Origin: Cardiocondyla obscurior
Lineage: Eukaryota > Arthropoda > Insecta > Hymenoptera > Formicidae
Assembly (NCBI RefSeq): GCF_019399895.1
Contig: NC_091868.1
Location: forward strand, 8,185,593 to 8,249,592
Length of the DNA: 64,000 nt
Direction of reading: 5' to 3'
In this document: piece after piece, positions 53,076 through 64,000 of the stretch
Position numbering within the stretch: the first letter of the stretch is position 1
Layout of the letters: every line of letters begins with the position of its first letter
Translations under genes and position numbers: made by a program
The notes under the pieces: generated by a model
What the model saw: the letters and a program-made list of their open reading frames with translations, nothing else
The model's database searches: none
Told to the model about the DNA's origin: nothing

Positions 53076-56000
53076 ATGGGCTCGTTTGCAATCCGGACGG
53101 TAGCGGCCGCGGCCGCGAGCCTGATATTCGCAGCACTTTTGGCGACCGGTAACGCCGCGTTGGGTAAGTATTTTCTAAAATTAAGTCGAGGCTTTCGCCA
53201 TTGAATTCCGGCGAGAAGCCGCAAATAGAATCCTACAGGAGCCTATCGATAACTCGTACAATGCGAATTAAAATCCGTATTCCGCGGAGGTAAAAAATTA
53301 CTTGCTCGTTTCAGCGAGGACGGCGTTCGAGAAGCTCACCGACTACGATTACCGCGGCACCACCTATTACAGCGTGAGGAATCTGTCGTTGTACGAGTGC
53401 CAAGGATGGTGCAGAGAGGAGGCGGAATGTCAAGCCGCCGCGTTCTCGTTTGTCGTGAATCCCTTGGCGCCGATGCAGGATACCCTCTGCCAGCTGCAAA
53501 ACGAAACGGCCGCGACGAATCCGGCCGCGCAGCCCCAAAGGGCCGCCAATATGTACTACATGACGAAACTGCAGATAAGATCCGGTAAGAATCTGGCGCA
53601 TGCATTCGACTCCCGCATTCGTTTCGCATCTCGAATCTTTTAACGCACTGCTTTTGTTAAGCCTTCTGAGTCTAGGCCTAAGAAGGCGGCAGATGAAAAC
53701 GCAGTAAATGGGAAAAGAAAGAAAAAGAAAAAAAAAAGAAAAAGTTGATGAACAAAAAATGATTTACGCAAGGCTGAAATTTTTACGATAGAAAAGACGG
53801 CTGCTTACGCGCGCGGCAAAATAGTACGAAGAGTAGACCGTGAAATACGATAATCTAAGTTTTAAACTCAAAGTGAGTAGACTCGCGAGTATCGACCTAG
53901 TCGCTTTTACAAAGGGAACGCTTACTGGCAGAATTTCGTCGAACGGAGAAAAGGGTTTCTGCCCAGACAAACAATGCAACTGTTAAGTGGAGCTATTTAG
54001 AACGCTTCGGAATTCGATTTACGCGAAAGTGTAATAAACGTCACGTGTTCTTGTAAATGAGGCGGTGCGGTTAAGTAGGGTGTATTAACGCAGTAATATT
54101 ATTACGTTGTCTTAAGAAATATCTGTGGAAAATTAATACACTTTTAAGCAATTTTTTCTAAAAATTTTAATATTATAGTAATCGTTATAATAATTTTTAT
54201 CGCAAACGATATAAATTCAAGTTAAATATTAGCACTTGAATATTAGTTATTTTTTCCTTCATAGAAAATCCACAAACTATTTCTCACAGGTGGTCAGGTA
54301 GTTGAACTTTTGTTCGTCTTTCGACCCTTCGTGCAAAATAGCTTTTACTTTTCAGTAGTTTTTCTTGCTGACAAGCAAAATCTAGCAATAGAACTGGCCG
54401 CTTGCACAAGTAATGTACTGGTATCCGTGGAACTATGTCGAACGCATTTAAACAGAAAGGCTGTCGCAAACCTAGCTACCTGCAGATCCGCAGGAGTGTC
54501 TTGAAAATTCCCGAAGGTTTCAAAGAAGGTTCTAATATTAGTTTAAGCCTGTTTAGTATCTTCAGATGTACGCCGCAGTTCGTTATTTATGGAAACGCCG
54601 TATCAGGCTGAAACATGAAAGAACTCTAAAGAAACTTTCTCATTTCCGCAAAATCTATAATCAGTTTTAGGATTTTTATATATTAAGAAGCTTATTTCTT
54701 TCAATTGATCTATACAATAATTTTTCCACAGCATCTTTTTTTTATTTTTTTAATCTTTTAGTTCGACGAATATATTTTTTAACGAGTAACATTTTCATGA
54801 AATTCTTCGACGCCTGAAATATCACCGGGTGCCGGATTTAATTTAACGCTTTTAGTGCAACGAGGATCCTTCCGTATGTTAAAATAGCGGACCCAAGCGG
54901 GAGTTTCCGGAGGAAAATTTCTTGCACTTGAAGAAATTGCGTGTTGTCTATTTAACGAGTAAGGTGATTTTCTTGGCGAGCTGTTCCGCGTCGTGAGGCA
55001 CTTAGTTGTTCGTCATAAAACCGCTCGCTACCCGTTTCGACTTGAAACTGGAAAGAGAAGGAGCGAAAATTTCGAGAAAGAACGTGCCTCGTTTCATTGA
55101 TCGTTGCAGGCCAAGCCGGCCACGAAACTTAGCAGATTTTTACATAAACATTTGCAAGATTGCCGAACGTAATGTCAGGTAATTCGTGGAAACGGATAAT
55201 ACATCACGCGAAGCGTCGGGAAATTTTTTTTTTCACGCGATTGATTAATGAAATAACTATCGCCTCGCCAGTCCGATGAAGTTTCGTTCAGGACGAGCGA
55301 TTTGTCGGTGATTACGGCCAGGAATTTGCACGGCCGATGATGATTCATCCGTGAAGTAGTCACGCGTCGCAGCAGTTCGTTGGCATTGCTTCCGCCATCG
55401 GCGGTAACTCTAGCGCCGGTTTTGAGGGCGGAACAAAAGAAATTGGAACGCCGGACAGGCTCGGCCGAAATACATCTTAGGCTCGTGTGCCAAAAAGCAT
55501 AGGTAGTTACGTGCGTCATCACCGACTTCGGGTCGTGATGCCAAGTCACATGCCAGCATCTTACACGATTTTTCAGCAAAGAATTTTCAGCTGTGCGGTT
55601 GACGGTTCCTATCTTTTATTACATACTCTTTATTACATACAAAAAAAGAAATGATTTAGAGACACATTTTAGAGAAATAAAATTATCTTTATCGACATAT
55701 ATTATTTTAGAAAATGTTTGTCTGCGACCGTGGGCCTTCGAGCGCATCCCGAACAAAATGATTCGCGGGCTGGACAACGCACTAATTTACACGTCGACAA
55801 AGGAAGCTTGTCTCGCGGCTTGCTTAAACGAACATCGCTTTACCTGTCGTTCCGTGGAGTATAATTACGTGACGCTCCAGTGTCATCTGAGTGATTCGGA
55901 TCGTCGGACGACGGGGCAATATGTTCAATTCGTAGACGCGCAGGGAGTGGACTACTTCGAAAATCTATGCTTGAAAGGTAAGGTCTTAAATAAAATGCGA

Positions 56001-58521
56001 GAAAAAAAATTTCTTTACATTCTCAAGAAAATAAAAAAAAATAAAAATTTTACATTGGACTTTAACAGGAAAGGAAGCCTGCAAGGCTCAAAGGATCTTC
56101 CAAATGCCCAGAATCGGCGTGGCGGACGACAAGGTTGCGCAATATGCGGGTCTGCATTATTACACCGATAAGGAACTGCAGGTTCAAAGCGAATCCGCTT
56201 GCAGATTAGCCTGCGAAATCGAGAACGAGTTCCTTTGTAGGTCCTTCCTTTATCGCGGCGCACCAATAGGATCGGCTTATAATTGTCAGCTCTTCCACTT
56301 GGATCATTGGACTCTTCCGGACGGGCCTTCGACATATCTCAATGCAGAAAGACCCTTGATCGATAATGGAGAACGGGTCGGCACCTATTTCGAAAACTTC
56401 TGCGAAAGTAAGATATAAATAAATAAAGAAGGTTGAAAAAAAAAAGTTGTTTAAAATATGTTAAATACGTGGTGTATTAATCACGCTGTGATATTATTTT
56501 AGAGGGAACCGGGCCGATAACGGACCCGCTGCCAGTCGTTTTTGAGACGACCGAAGATTCCACGATAAACAATCTCACTCGCAACGACATTAATTGCGAC
56601 AAGACGGGAACTTGTTACGACGGTAAGAATTAATATTTTAACAATACCGCAATGTTGAATAAAAATATTAATTATCCTAATAATTGATGTTACAGTATCG
56701 GTTGATTGCAAAGACACTCGTATTGCCGTTCAAGTTCGCACAAATAAACCTTTCAATGGTCGTATCTACGCTCTCGGGCGATCTGAGACTTGCAATATTG
56801 ACGTTATTAATAGCGATCTCTTCAGACTTGATCTTACCATGAGCGGGCAGGATTGCAACACTCAGAGCGTGGTAAGTGATATTATACGAGATGAAGAAAA
56901 TATTGTAACTGCACTTGCGAATGTTTTCCTGTAATTAAAGTAATTTTTTAATAGGATTTTATTAGTATTTTTTTTTTTTGGAGAATTACAAAATTGCAGT
57001 TATAATTTTCGTCTTCAGTATTTTTAAACGCATGCTTATACATAGAACAGAAATAATTAAACAATTAGCACAATACAAACGCTATCACACGTCCAATATT
57101 CTAATATCTGTCCTTTTATTAGGAGAGCCGAAAAATAAAATCTAAGGTCTAACCCGAGCTAACCTGACACGTTTTCCGCATTTGTACATTTTTTATGACG
57201 CCCATAAAAAATTTACAATGACGCACACCCTCCTTTCTTTGAGTACATAATCTCTGTCTGTACTTTCTTTTCACCATGGCAGCGTGACGGTTTTCAGACT
57301 GGAATATATTCAAACACGGTCGTATTGCAACACCACTCCGTGGTAATGACGAAGGCCGACAAAATCTACAAAGTCAAATGTACGTACGATATGTCCTCGA
57401 AGAACATCACGTTCGGTATGATGCCGATCCGAGACCCGGAAATGATCAGTATCACCAGTGCACCGGAAGCTCCTCCGCCGAGGATTCGGATTCTCGACAG
57501 CCGATCGCGAGAGGTGGAAACTGTACGGATTGGTGACAAACTGACGTTTAGAATTGAAATCCCGGAAGACAGTAAGTTCGCTTGTAATAAATTAATTCTC
57601 CTTAAAAAGGAAAAAATTGTCAACTAATTTAATAACCATTTTGACGGCTATTTTAACGTTGATATTAATATTTTACATCCAGCTCCTTACGGAATTTTCG
57701 CCCGCAGTTGCGTAGCTATGGCAAAGGACTCGAAAAGCACGTTTCAAATTATCGACGACGAAGGGTAGGTCGATTTTATTCCGTTTAACATTTCTCGTTG
57801 CTTGACAAAAAAAAAATCAGAAATTTACAACAGTCTTGGTACTTAAATTTTTAGATGTCCCGTCGATCCTTCCATCTTCCCGAGCTTTACACCCGATGGT
57901 AACGCTTTGCAATCTGTATACGAGGCCTTTAGGTTCACCGAATCATACGGCGTGATCTTCCAGTGCAACGTCAAGTACTGTCTGGGACCTTGCGAACCGG
58001 TAGTTAATTAACTTTTTTATTCATCTCATTGCAAGAAAAATGTTCTTCATTAATTTCTTTCATTCCAGGCTGTTTGTGAGTGGGGACGTGAATCCGTGGA
58101 ATCGTGGGGCAAAAGACGTAGAAGAAGTATTGCAAACTCAACGGAAGAAAAGGGCGAGGATATGACTTTGTCTCAAGAGATCTTGGTGCTTGATTTTGGT
58201 GATGAGAAGCAGTCCGAATTCTTGAAAAACGACGCTAGCATAGATTTTAACGAAGCAGGTAAGATTCACGCGGGACGATTCGCATTCGAGATCCGGCAAA
58301 AGTGTAATTCCCTAATAAATTGAACACGATATTAAGATATCCAGATATTTTATTATACTTTATTTTTAGACAAAACTGTGACCATCGTCGAGCCTTGTCC
58401 AACGAAAACCTCGGTGCTGGCGCTCGGGGTGACATGTGCTCTTCTGGTACTTATCTACATCTCCACGATTTTCTGTTACTACATGAAGAAGTGGCTGACA
58501 CCTCGCAAGATGATGCCGTAA
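53076..58521 (+). CDS. PAN/apple-ZP domain transmembrane protein (trynity/neyo/nyobe/morpheyus family), 11 coding exons
   Basis: Exons: 53076-53163, 53315-53584, 55711-55977, 56069-56407, 56503-56622, 56696-56871, 57283-57571, 57683-57764, 57855-57999, 58069-58258, 58370-58521. All junctions are GT-AG and the 2118 nt join in frame to 705 residues plus TAA. Residues 1-30 are an alanine-rich signal peptide ending A-L-A. PAN1 is about 31-119, PAN2 123-206 and PAN3 213-320; PAN2 and PAN3 each have the six apple cysteines. An acidic linker (322-361) contains an NLT glycosylation motif. The ZP domain is about 366-597: cysteines 366, 394, 415 and 453 in ZP-N, and 526, 545, 581, 586, 590 and 595 in ZP-C, with the family motif NTVVLQHH at 431-438. 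KRRRRS at 607-612 is a furin-type site, a transmembrane helix spans about 670-693, and the tail is short and basic. In insects this family forms polymers at the apical surface of epidermis and trachea under the cuticle; that role is inferred here. I cannot say which paralogue it is, so no symbol is given. Confidence 0.93.
53585..55710 (+). other. Intron 2 of the PAN-ZP coding region, 2.1 kb
   Basis: Bounded by GTAAGA at 53585 and TATTATTTTAG ending at 55710, both phase 1. I looked for an additional PAN exon and saw none with the apple cysteine spacing. The 134-codon minus-strand frame at 55175-55579 shows no domain. Confidence 0.8.
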
Positions 58522-59350
58522 AAAGAAATATAAAGGACTCGTCCGCAGAGCGCATTCGCAAAAGTAAACGAAATAACAAGACGACGAGTGCGAGAGTTTA
58601 CACGTACATTCCCATGCACATACACGCATACTCATACCGTAAATTATCAAAGGATTCATATTTGTCCTCTCATTTTTATTACATGTCCATTTTCATTATA
58701 TTTGCAATGGATAAAGCGCGCGCGTGAGAAGATAAAAGATAAAAGATTATCATTCAAAAGAGGCGATCGTATTATCATGATGCACGTTTGAAATATCCTT
58801 AATGCGTTTAGTATATATGCATATCATTGATAACAATCATAGGAATCGATTATATAATATCCAAGCAAATGCCGATATCATCGGCAACGCTAATGCTTCA
58901 TTGTAGGCCGACATTTTTAAAAAGAATTATTTATAAGGTGTCAATCGAATGCGCGAAGATAAATTTACATAAACCTTAAAAATTGTACTTTGACTGACGC
59001 GATGAAGATTATACGGATCTCTTGTACTAAGTATTGCGAACATCTACGCGAGCTCAAGGTCTCGAACGGAGAGGATGACTCGACTCTTTTCAGCTGAAGT
59101 AATATTTAGCAAGGAGCACCTCATGAATATCGTAACTTTTACGAAGGTGACATATTTTAAGATCACAAATTATATAACGAAATTCGTGAATCGTAATAGT
59201 GCAATATTACATTTTCGTTAAACGCTAAATATATTAGTTAACTGTCAGGTTTAATATATGCAGCCACTTCGTGGGTAGATGCGTGTACTTAATAAGATAC
59301 TTATTTCTGGACGCCAAAACGCGCTATTAAAGTGCTGTTGACTTAGCAAT
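58522..59350 (+). other. 3' UTR of the PAN-ZP gene (end uncertain)
   Basis: Noncoding sequence follows the stop codon directly. No AATAAA occurs nearby. ATTAAA at 59326-59331 followed by GTGCTGTTG is the first plausible poly(A) signal; the first AATAAA is at 59913-59918. The end given here assumes the former. Confidence 0.35.
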
Positions 59351-62300
59351 CGCGGCTGAATTTTGCTGTCGTGATTTATCTTTACGCATGAGGAAAGCAC
59401 AATATGCTACATCAGCGACTGTGATTGAAATTTGAATGACGGTTTGCGCATGTCGGACTTTTGAAGGTGTTTGTTGAAAAGTTGGCGACCGACTCTTCCG
59501 CACACATTCATACAAACACACGCATACGTACACATACGACATATTTTGCGGAGTTAACTCGCGACCAAGACCACCTTGAAAATGCAATGAGTAAATTTTA
59601 TTTAAGAATATTCTTAGAAACAGCTAACTGTGTCCTCTAGTGGCTACTTCTGATCGGGTTGCAAGGAGAACAGGAACGAGCGGCGAATTTATTTTTTGCA
59701 TTGCTCGAAGCGAAATTTTCAGCACTGCCTGAATTGACGGAATTCTGGTTTTTCAGATAACGGAGGTCGATTTGTAATCCGTATCAAGACTAGCGATATT
59801 TAAAGGTTCACGCTTCACTAACGTTTTTAATTATACATGTAGCATTAAGATAGCGATTAAGCATGTAAACATAGACGAAAGAAAGAACAAAAGGGGGAAT
59901 GGCTGAGAAAATAATAAATTCTTAGATTTAGTTTCTCGAAGCGATTCATACTTTTTACGAACGAAGAAAGAACTTGGTGGAGAAGAACGAACGACAAACT
60001 TTATTCATGTTATATTTTTAATAAGAGAGATCAATGTTACAGTAATTAATTGGAATTAGCTGAATGGCAATTGAAAAATAATTTTAAAGTATCAATCACT
60101 TGCGAGAAGGCCAAAAGTTTTCAAGACGTACAAGCGAGAGTACCTCTACTCGTGAAATTCGTACCAGTACTGAAACCGATAAGAGAAGAGAAGCACTCGA
60201 GAATTCAGTTACTGAAGTGTAGATAGTTGTCTTCGTGTTTCTGAAACTCGAGGGCCCTCGAAATTTTAGCCGTGCGCGATCAAAGTGTTAAAACGAGAAA
60301 TACTCGAGGTATAACAGTACTATCGGCGAGACAAGTGTGGCCGAATAGGTCTATAAGAACAATGATATTTTCTTCCAATTTATTAACTCCACTCAATTAA
60401 TGAACTTAATAAAAAACGCTATAAATACTGCCATAATATATAATTACAAAATATTTATTAAAAAGCAAAAGCCTCATTTTGTTTTTAAATTAAATATATT
60501 AAACACTTCAGTGAATATTTTTTTTTTTTTAAACTTTGGCATAAATATTATGAGTGCATAAATTAAGTGGAGTACATTAAGACTTCCGGTTAAGGTGCTT
60601 GCTCTAAAGGGGTCTCACAATCGAAATTGAACAGTTTTAAAAATCAAAAGGTCGGATAGGAAAAGATTTAAGAAAACATAGCTTTGTTAACAATGTGATT
60701 TCACGAAAAACTTCTTGAAGTGCACAGTATACGTTTCGACGTGCTAATAGAAGAGAAGATCGCAAACTTTTTATTAGAGTTATTAAAATCTTTATTAAGT
60801 TCGTACTGCGTTAAAACATTAATTTATTTAGAAATGCTTGTGAGTGTGACTCCTTATGGTATACAAACAATTTACAAAATGTATATATTTATATTTATAT
60901 ATATTATTATTATTAAAATTATTATTAATATTATTAAGTCGGACTGTGCAGTGGCATTCAGGAGTTAACACCTACGCATCGATACACATCAGTCGCATAT
61001 ATTTATTTGGGCGATATATGTGCACGGACGCACAGACGTGCTAATGCATGCGTGCACACATGCACCGTGTATTACGTGTCGCATATGCGTGCGTAGCGTC
61101 GAATCTAATCACGCGCCAGGGTCGGAACGACCGAATGTTTGTACGGTTTTTTAAAACTAAATTAGATAGTCTACGTCCTGGTCTAAATAGGAAAAGCAAT
61201 TTAGAACGTAAACGCTAATAAGAATCGAACAGCCGGCTATCTTTAGCCGATACGGGGCGATAAAATAAAGACATGTATTCATCGCATACGTGCACTCATT
61301 AAGTTTTAATCTAAAGTCTACAAACGCTCGTGTTCGTTTGGCGTACGAGAATTAGCGACGGTTTTCGAGGCGAAAAAGAGACGCCGGGCGGATACGATAT
61401 TGTAAGTTTATTCAGTGCGCGAGGGCTGGACCGGCGTTCCAGATTACGCAACGTGTAAAAAGATTAAACGCGGCGCGTTCGGGCGGCCGAGTGCGCCAAC
61501 GCGTGGAAATACACCTCCTCTGTAGGCGGTCGGGCGATGGCGCCTACTCGTGCCGCATACCTGCCTACCTGCAGCCCGCAGCGACTATCTCGCAGGCGGA
61601 GTGGCCGGCCGCGCGGAACTCTCGTTTCACCGAGATTCCTCTGTCCGTGCGTCACGAAAGCGAATACGCCGCCTGTCTCTCCGTGCGTGCCCTCCGGCGG
61701 ACACGCGAGACCGCGAAGAGAATCCGAATGAATCCGGGCGAGCAGATGCGCGGACAAAAGAACAAGCGGATGGATGCGATCTGGTCAACGCAAGCAGCGA
61801 GAGAAATTCCGCAACCAGCGCGAGGAAGAAATCTCTTATCGCCCGAGTGGGCGCTCGACACCGACGTTACGCGCACACACGCGCGCGCAATGCACGCGTG
61901 CACGCAACACACGCGAAGGGAACCGCGGCGCGCGACCCGATGATCGGTTTTTACGACTAGCCCGATACACGCACGTCGGCACGCACACGCACTCACCTTT
62001 ATCTTATCATTGGTGAAGGCGGATCGAGGTTGACTGGTTGTTTGCCGCGGTATCGAGACTTGGTAGTTCAACGCGCATCGATGTTCCTCCCTTCTTCCCT
62101 CCCTCGCTCTTTCTTCTTCGTAGACTTCGATCGAGGAAGCAGAAAAATTCCACGAGGGTGAAGGAATAATCTCCACAATTTCGGCGCAAAACGTCTGCAG
62201 GGGACGAACGTTTCCACGGATGGCGATCTACCTTGTCGACGGACCGTTAAAAAACGACAACGGTAAAAAGGTGTTATTTTATCTACAGAAAATCTTGCCA

Positions 62301-63138
62301 ACGTAAGACGTGACGATAGATCCTCGCTAATAAATGATCGTATAACGTACGATTTAATATAAATTTTTAGGAATGTCACTTAACGCTAAGTACATTTTTT
62401 TATTATTATCTAACAAATAACGGAGAATGTAAGCGAACGCGATATAGACGCTCGTGTTTCTTATGGCGTTGTTTAAACAAGCGCAGTTGCTTTATTTGTG
62501 TCAAACAATATCGTTCTATAATTGCTCATTGCAATAATAAACGTACACGCGCGTGTACCACCAATATGAGCTTCTATATTCGGAACGATTAGTCATGAGT
62601 TTGGCGTGATAGCTCCCTGGCGTTCGACCAGCTCCTTGATTTATTTACACGGGAAAAGTTGTAAAATTTGCTTGATCGACGATCGGATTGCGCCTTCAAC
62701 GCGTTTAAGGTTCGGACCGCGTGATAAATTTTACGTGACTCTAAAGTGTTTGTAAATTGCGATTGTAAACAAGTTCACTTGCGCAAGATGGGTTGCATTA
62801 TGAACGCGTCTCTTTAAATATATTTTTCTTTTATTTCTCACGAGACGGTCTTGCGGACGCTTTCCGGCGAACAGCTGCCAAACTAAATTAGATCGTAAGG
62901 GAACGAGAAAGGATTGTTTCGAAGCTGATCCGAGTTTAATTATTGAAACATTCCGCGCATATGAATAGGGTATGTGTGATTGATGTGTATTGACGCATCG
63001 ATAAAAGATGAGAGTACGAAAAGCAGATATAGCATTCGCCGCGACGAGCGGCGACGGCGGCTGGCGTAAGTGACTTCGCCCTCTCTCGGCCGCCGAGTAC
63101 GTGAGAAAAAGTGTAGTAGTAGTAGTAGTTCCCCCCTC
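59351..63138. other. No gene recognised between the PAN-ZP gene and the right-edge candidate
   Basis: AT-rich to about 61000, then CpG-rich. Overlapping open frames at 61464-62176 on both strands (up to 174 codons) have no domains and sit in sequence rich in CACACG repeats, so they are treated as chance. Possible poly(A) signals lie at 59913 and 61264. Confidence 0.55.
63113..63129 (+). repeat. (GTA)n microsatellite
   Basis: Five GTA units directly upstream of the C run and the candidate initiator at 63137-63141. Confidence 0.85.
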
Positions 63139-63262
63139 AGTCCTCGTTGACCGGTGCTCCGTGGCGTATCTACGTTCGCGCTTCGTGTGAGATTTGACGC
63201 ACACCGCGCCGAGATCACGTACGCAAGCCGCCGTCGCAGCACCACGAACGCCATTCCTGACG
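63139..63262 (+). other. Candidate first noncoding exon of a second gene
   Basis: CTCAGTCC at 63136-63143 contains the arthropod initiator TCAGT. The following 124 nt have no ATG and end in GACG|GTGAGT, a strong donor. No TATA box is seen at -30. The gene body would lie beyond the window or begin with the open frame near 63841. Confidence 0.3.
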
Positions 63263-63840
63263 GTGAGTGCACGTACGTGCAGTTACTCTCCAACGGCCAT
63301 GGTCGCTTATCGCATTTACCATTCGCAATGTGTCATAGTTCACGAATTCTTTCCGCGGAACAGTCCGCCCGCTGTTATCGAGCGGCACTCGATGGAATTA
63401 CCCGCGCGATGCCCGATGCGAGCCGCGAATATATGTTAGAACTATAAATACGGGGCGCATGCACGCGGAAAATCTTGCGGCGCGACGAAAACGCAACGGA
63501 ATACCAGACGGCGATCATTAAATCAGTAAAAGCAGACCGTCTGCCGTGCCGTAGTTGAGCGTTCGAAGGCGACCGTCGGTCTCGTTTCGCCAACGAGATC
63601 CTTTTGCCCGTGGAATGGAGAAAATCGAAAAGCCGCTTGACGCGATTTCGCGAATCACGGGCGTTCTCGCTCCTTTCTTTGCTCTATCTCTGGTGCATTT
63701 ACGTATGCAACTTGTCGTTCGAATAAAAGACGCGGCCGACCGGGGCTAGTCCGAAGGCGAAAAATATCGCGCGGTACCGTGGTAAATAGAAGCTTGACCC
63801 GTCAGGCTTTTCTTTCTCGTTCCTTATCGTACCCGTGGAG

Positions 63841-64000
63841 GCCTCCTTCCTGCTGACCGTGCTCGCGCATAAGTACGCGGAGGGCGAGGCGCGGAAAGCG
63901 GAGGTTACAAAAGCCGCGTGCGAGAGCGCGAGGGAAGAAGAGAGACGGAAACGGTTGGCGTACATCATTTGGGCGCCGAGAAGTCTGGCGCGACCGAGCC
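63841..64000 (+). CDS. Possible partial coding exon running off the right edge
   Basis: From 63790 to the window end one + strand frame stays open. From 63841 it reads E/A/R/K-rich sequence (EASFLLTVLAHKYAEGE, then a basic REEERRKR stretch and YIIWAPR) with many G or C third bases. A pyrimidine-rich stretch ends in CGTGGAG at 63840, a mediocre acceptor. I recognise no family. A minus-strand frame of 89 codons overlaps it (63699-63968), so chance remains likely. Confidence 0.22.

Noticed and set aside
61464..62176. Overlapping frames of up to 174 codons in a CACACG-rich region
   Set aside because: Several frames are open at once on both strands, a sign of stop-poor composition rather than coding selection.

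Overview
This window is eukaryotic nuclear DNA, almost certainly from an insect and most likely a hymenopteran such as an ant. The basis is one intron-split gene with an arthropod cuticle-type PAN-ZP architecture, GT-AG introns, CpG-rich noncoding DNA, many poly-T/poly-A runs and microsatellites, and small AT-rich transposon-like elements. The species assignment is inference from composition and gene type.

Only one gene can be read with confidence. It lies on the + strand at 53076-58521, with eleven coding exons that join in frame to a 705-residue type I membrane protein. The order is signal peptide, three PAN/apple domains (one exon each), a short acidic linker, a ZP domain spread over five exons, a tetrabasic furin site, one transmembrane helix and a 12-residue tail. 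This is the layout of the insect trynity/neyo/nyobe/morpheyus family, apical matrix proteins of cuticle-forming epithelia. A strong splice acceptor just upstream of the start codon implies at least one upstream noncoding exon. The best candidate is at about 24348-24678: a TATA box, an ATG-free stretch of about 330 nt containing a strong hairpin, and a consensus GTATGT donor. If correct, the first intron is about 28 kb and explains most of the empty centre of the window.

Layout: 1-24314 has no recognisable gene (intergenic DNA or introns of an unseen neighbour); 24315-24678 is a candidate promoter and 5' noncoding exon; 24679-53025 is a probable giant first intron carrying three of five copies of one small transposon family; 53026-58521 holds the coding exons; 58522 to about 59350 or 59940 is 3' UTR; 59940-63138 is intergenic; 63139-63262 and 63841-64000 may be the start of a second + strand gene that runs off the right edge.

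The many overlapping open frames of 60-190 codons on both strands do not look like genes. They follow from CpG-rich, stop-poor sequence, show no recognisable domains, and are usually matched by an equally long frame on the opposite strand.
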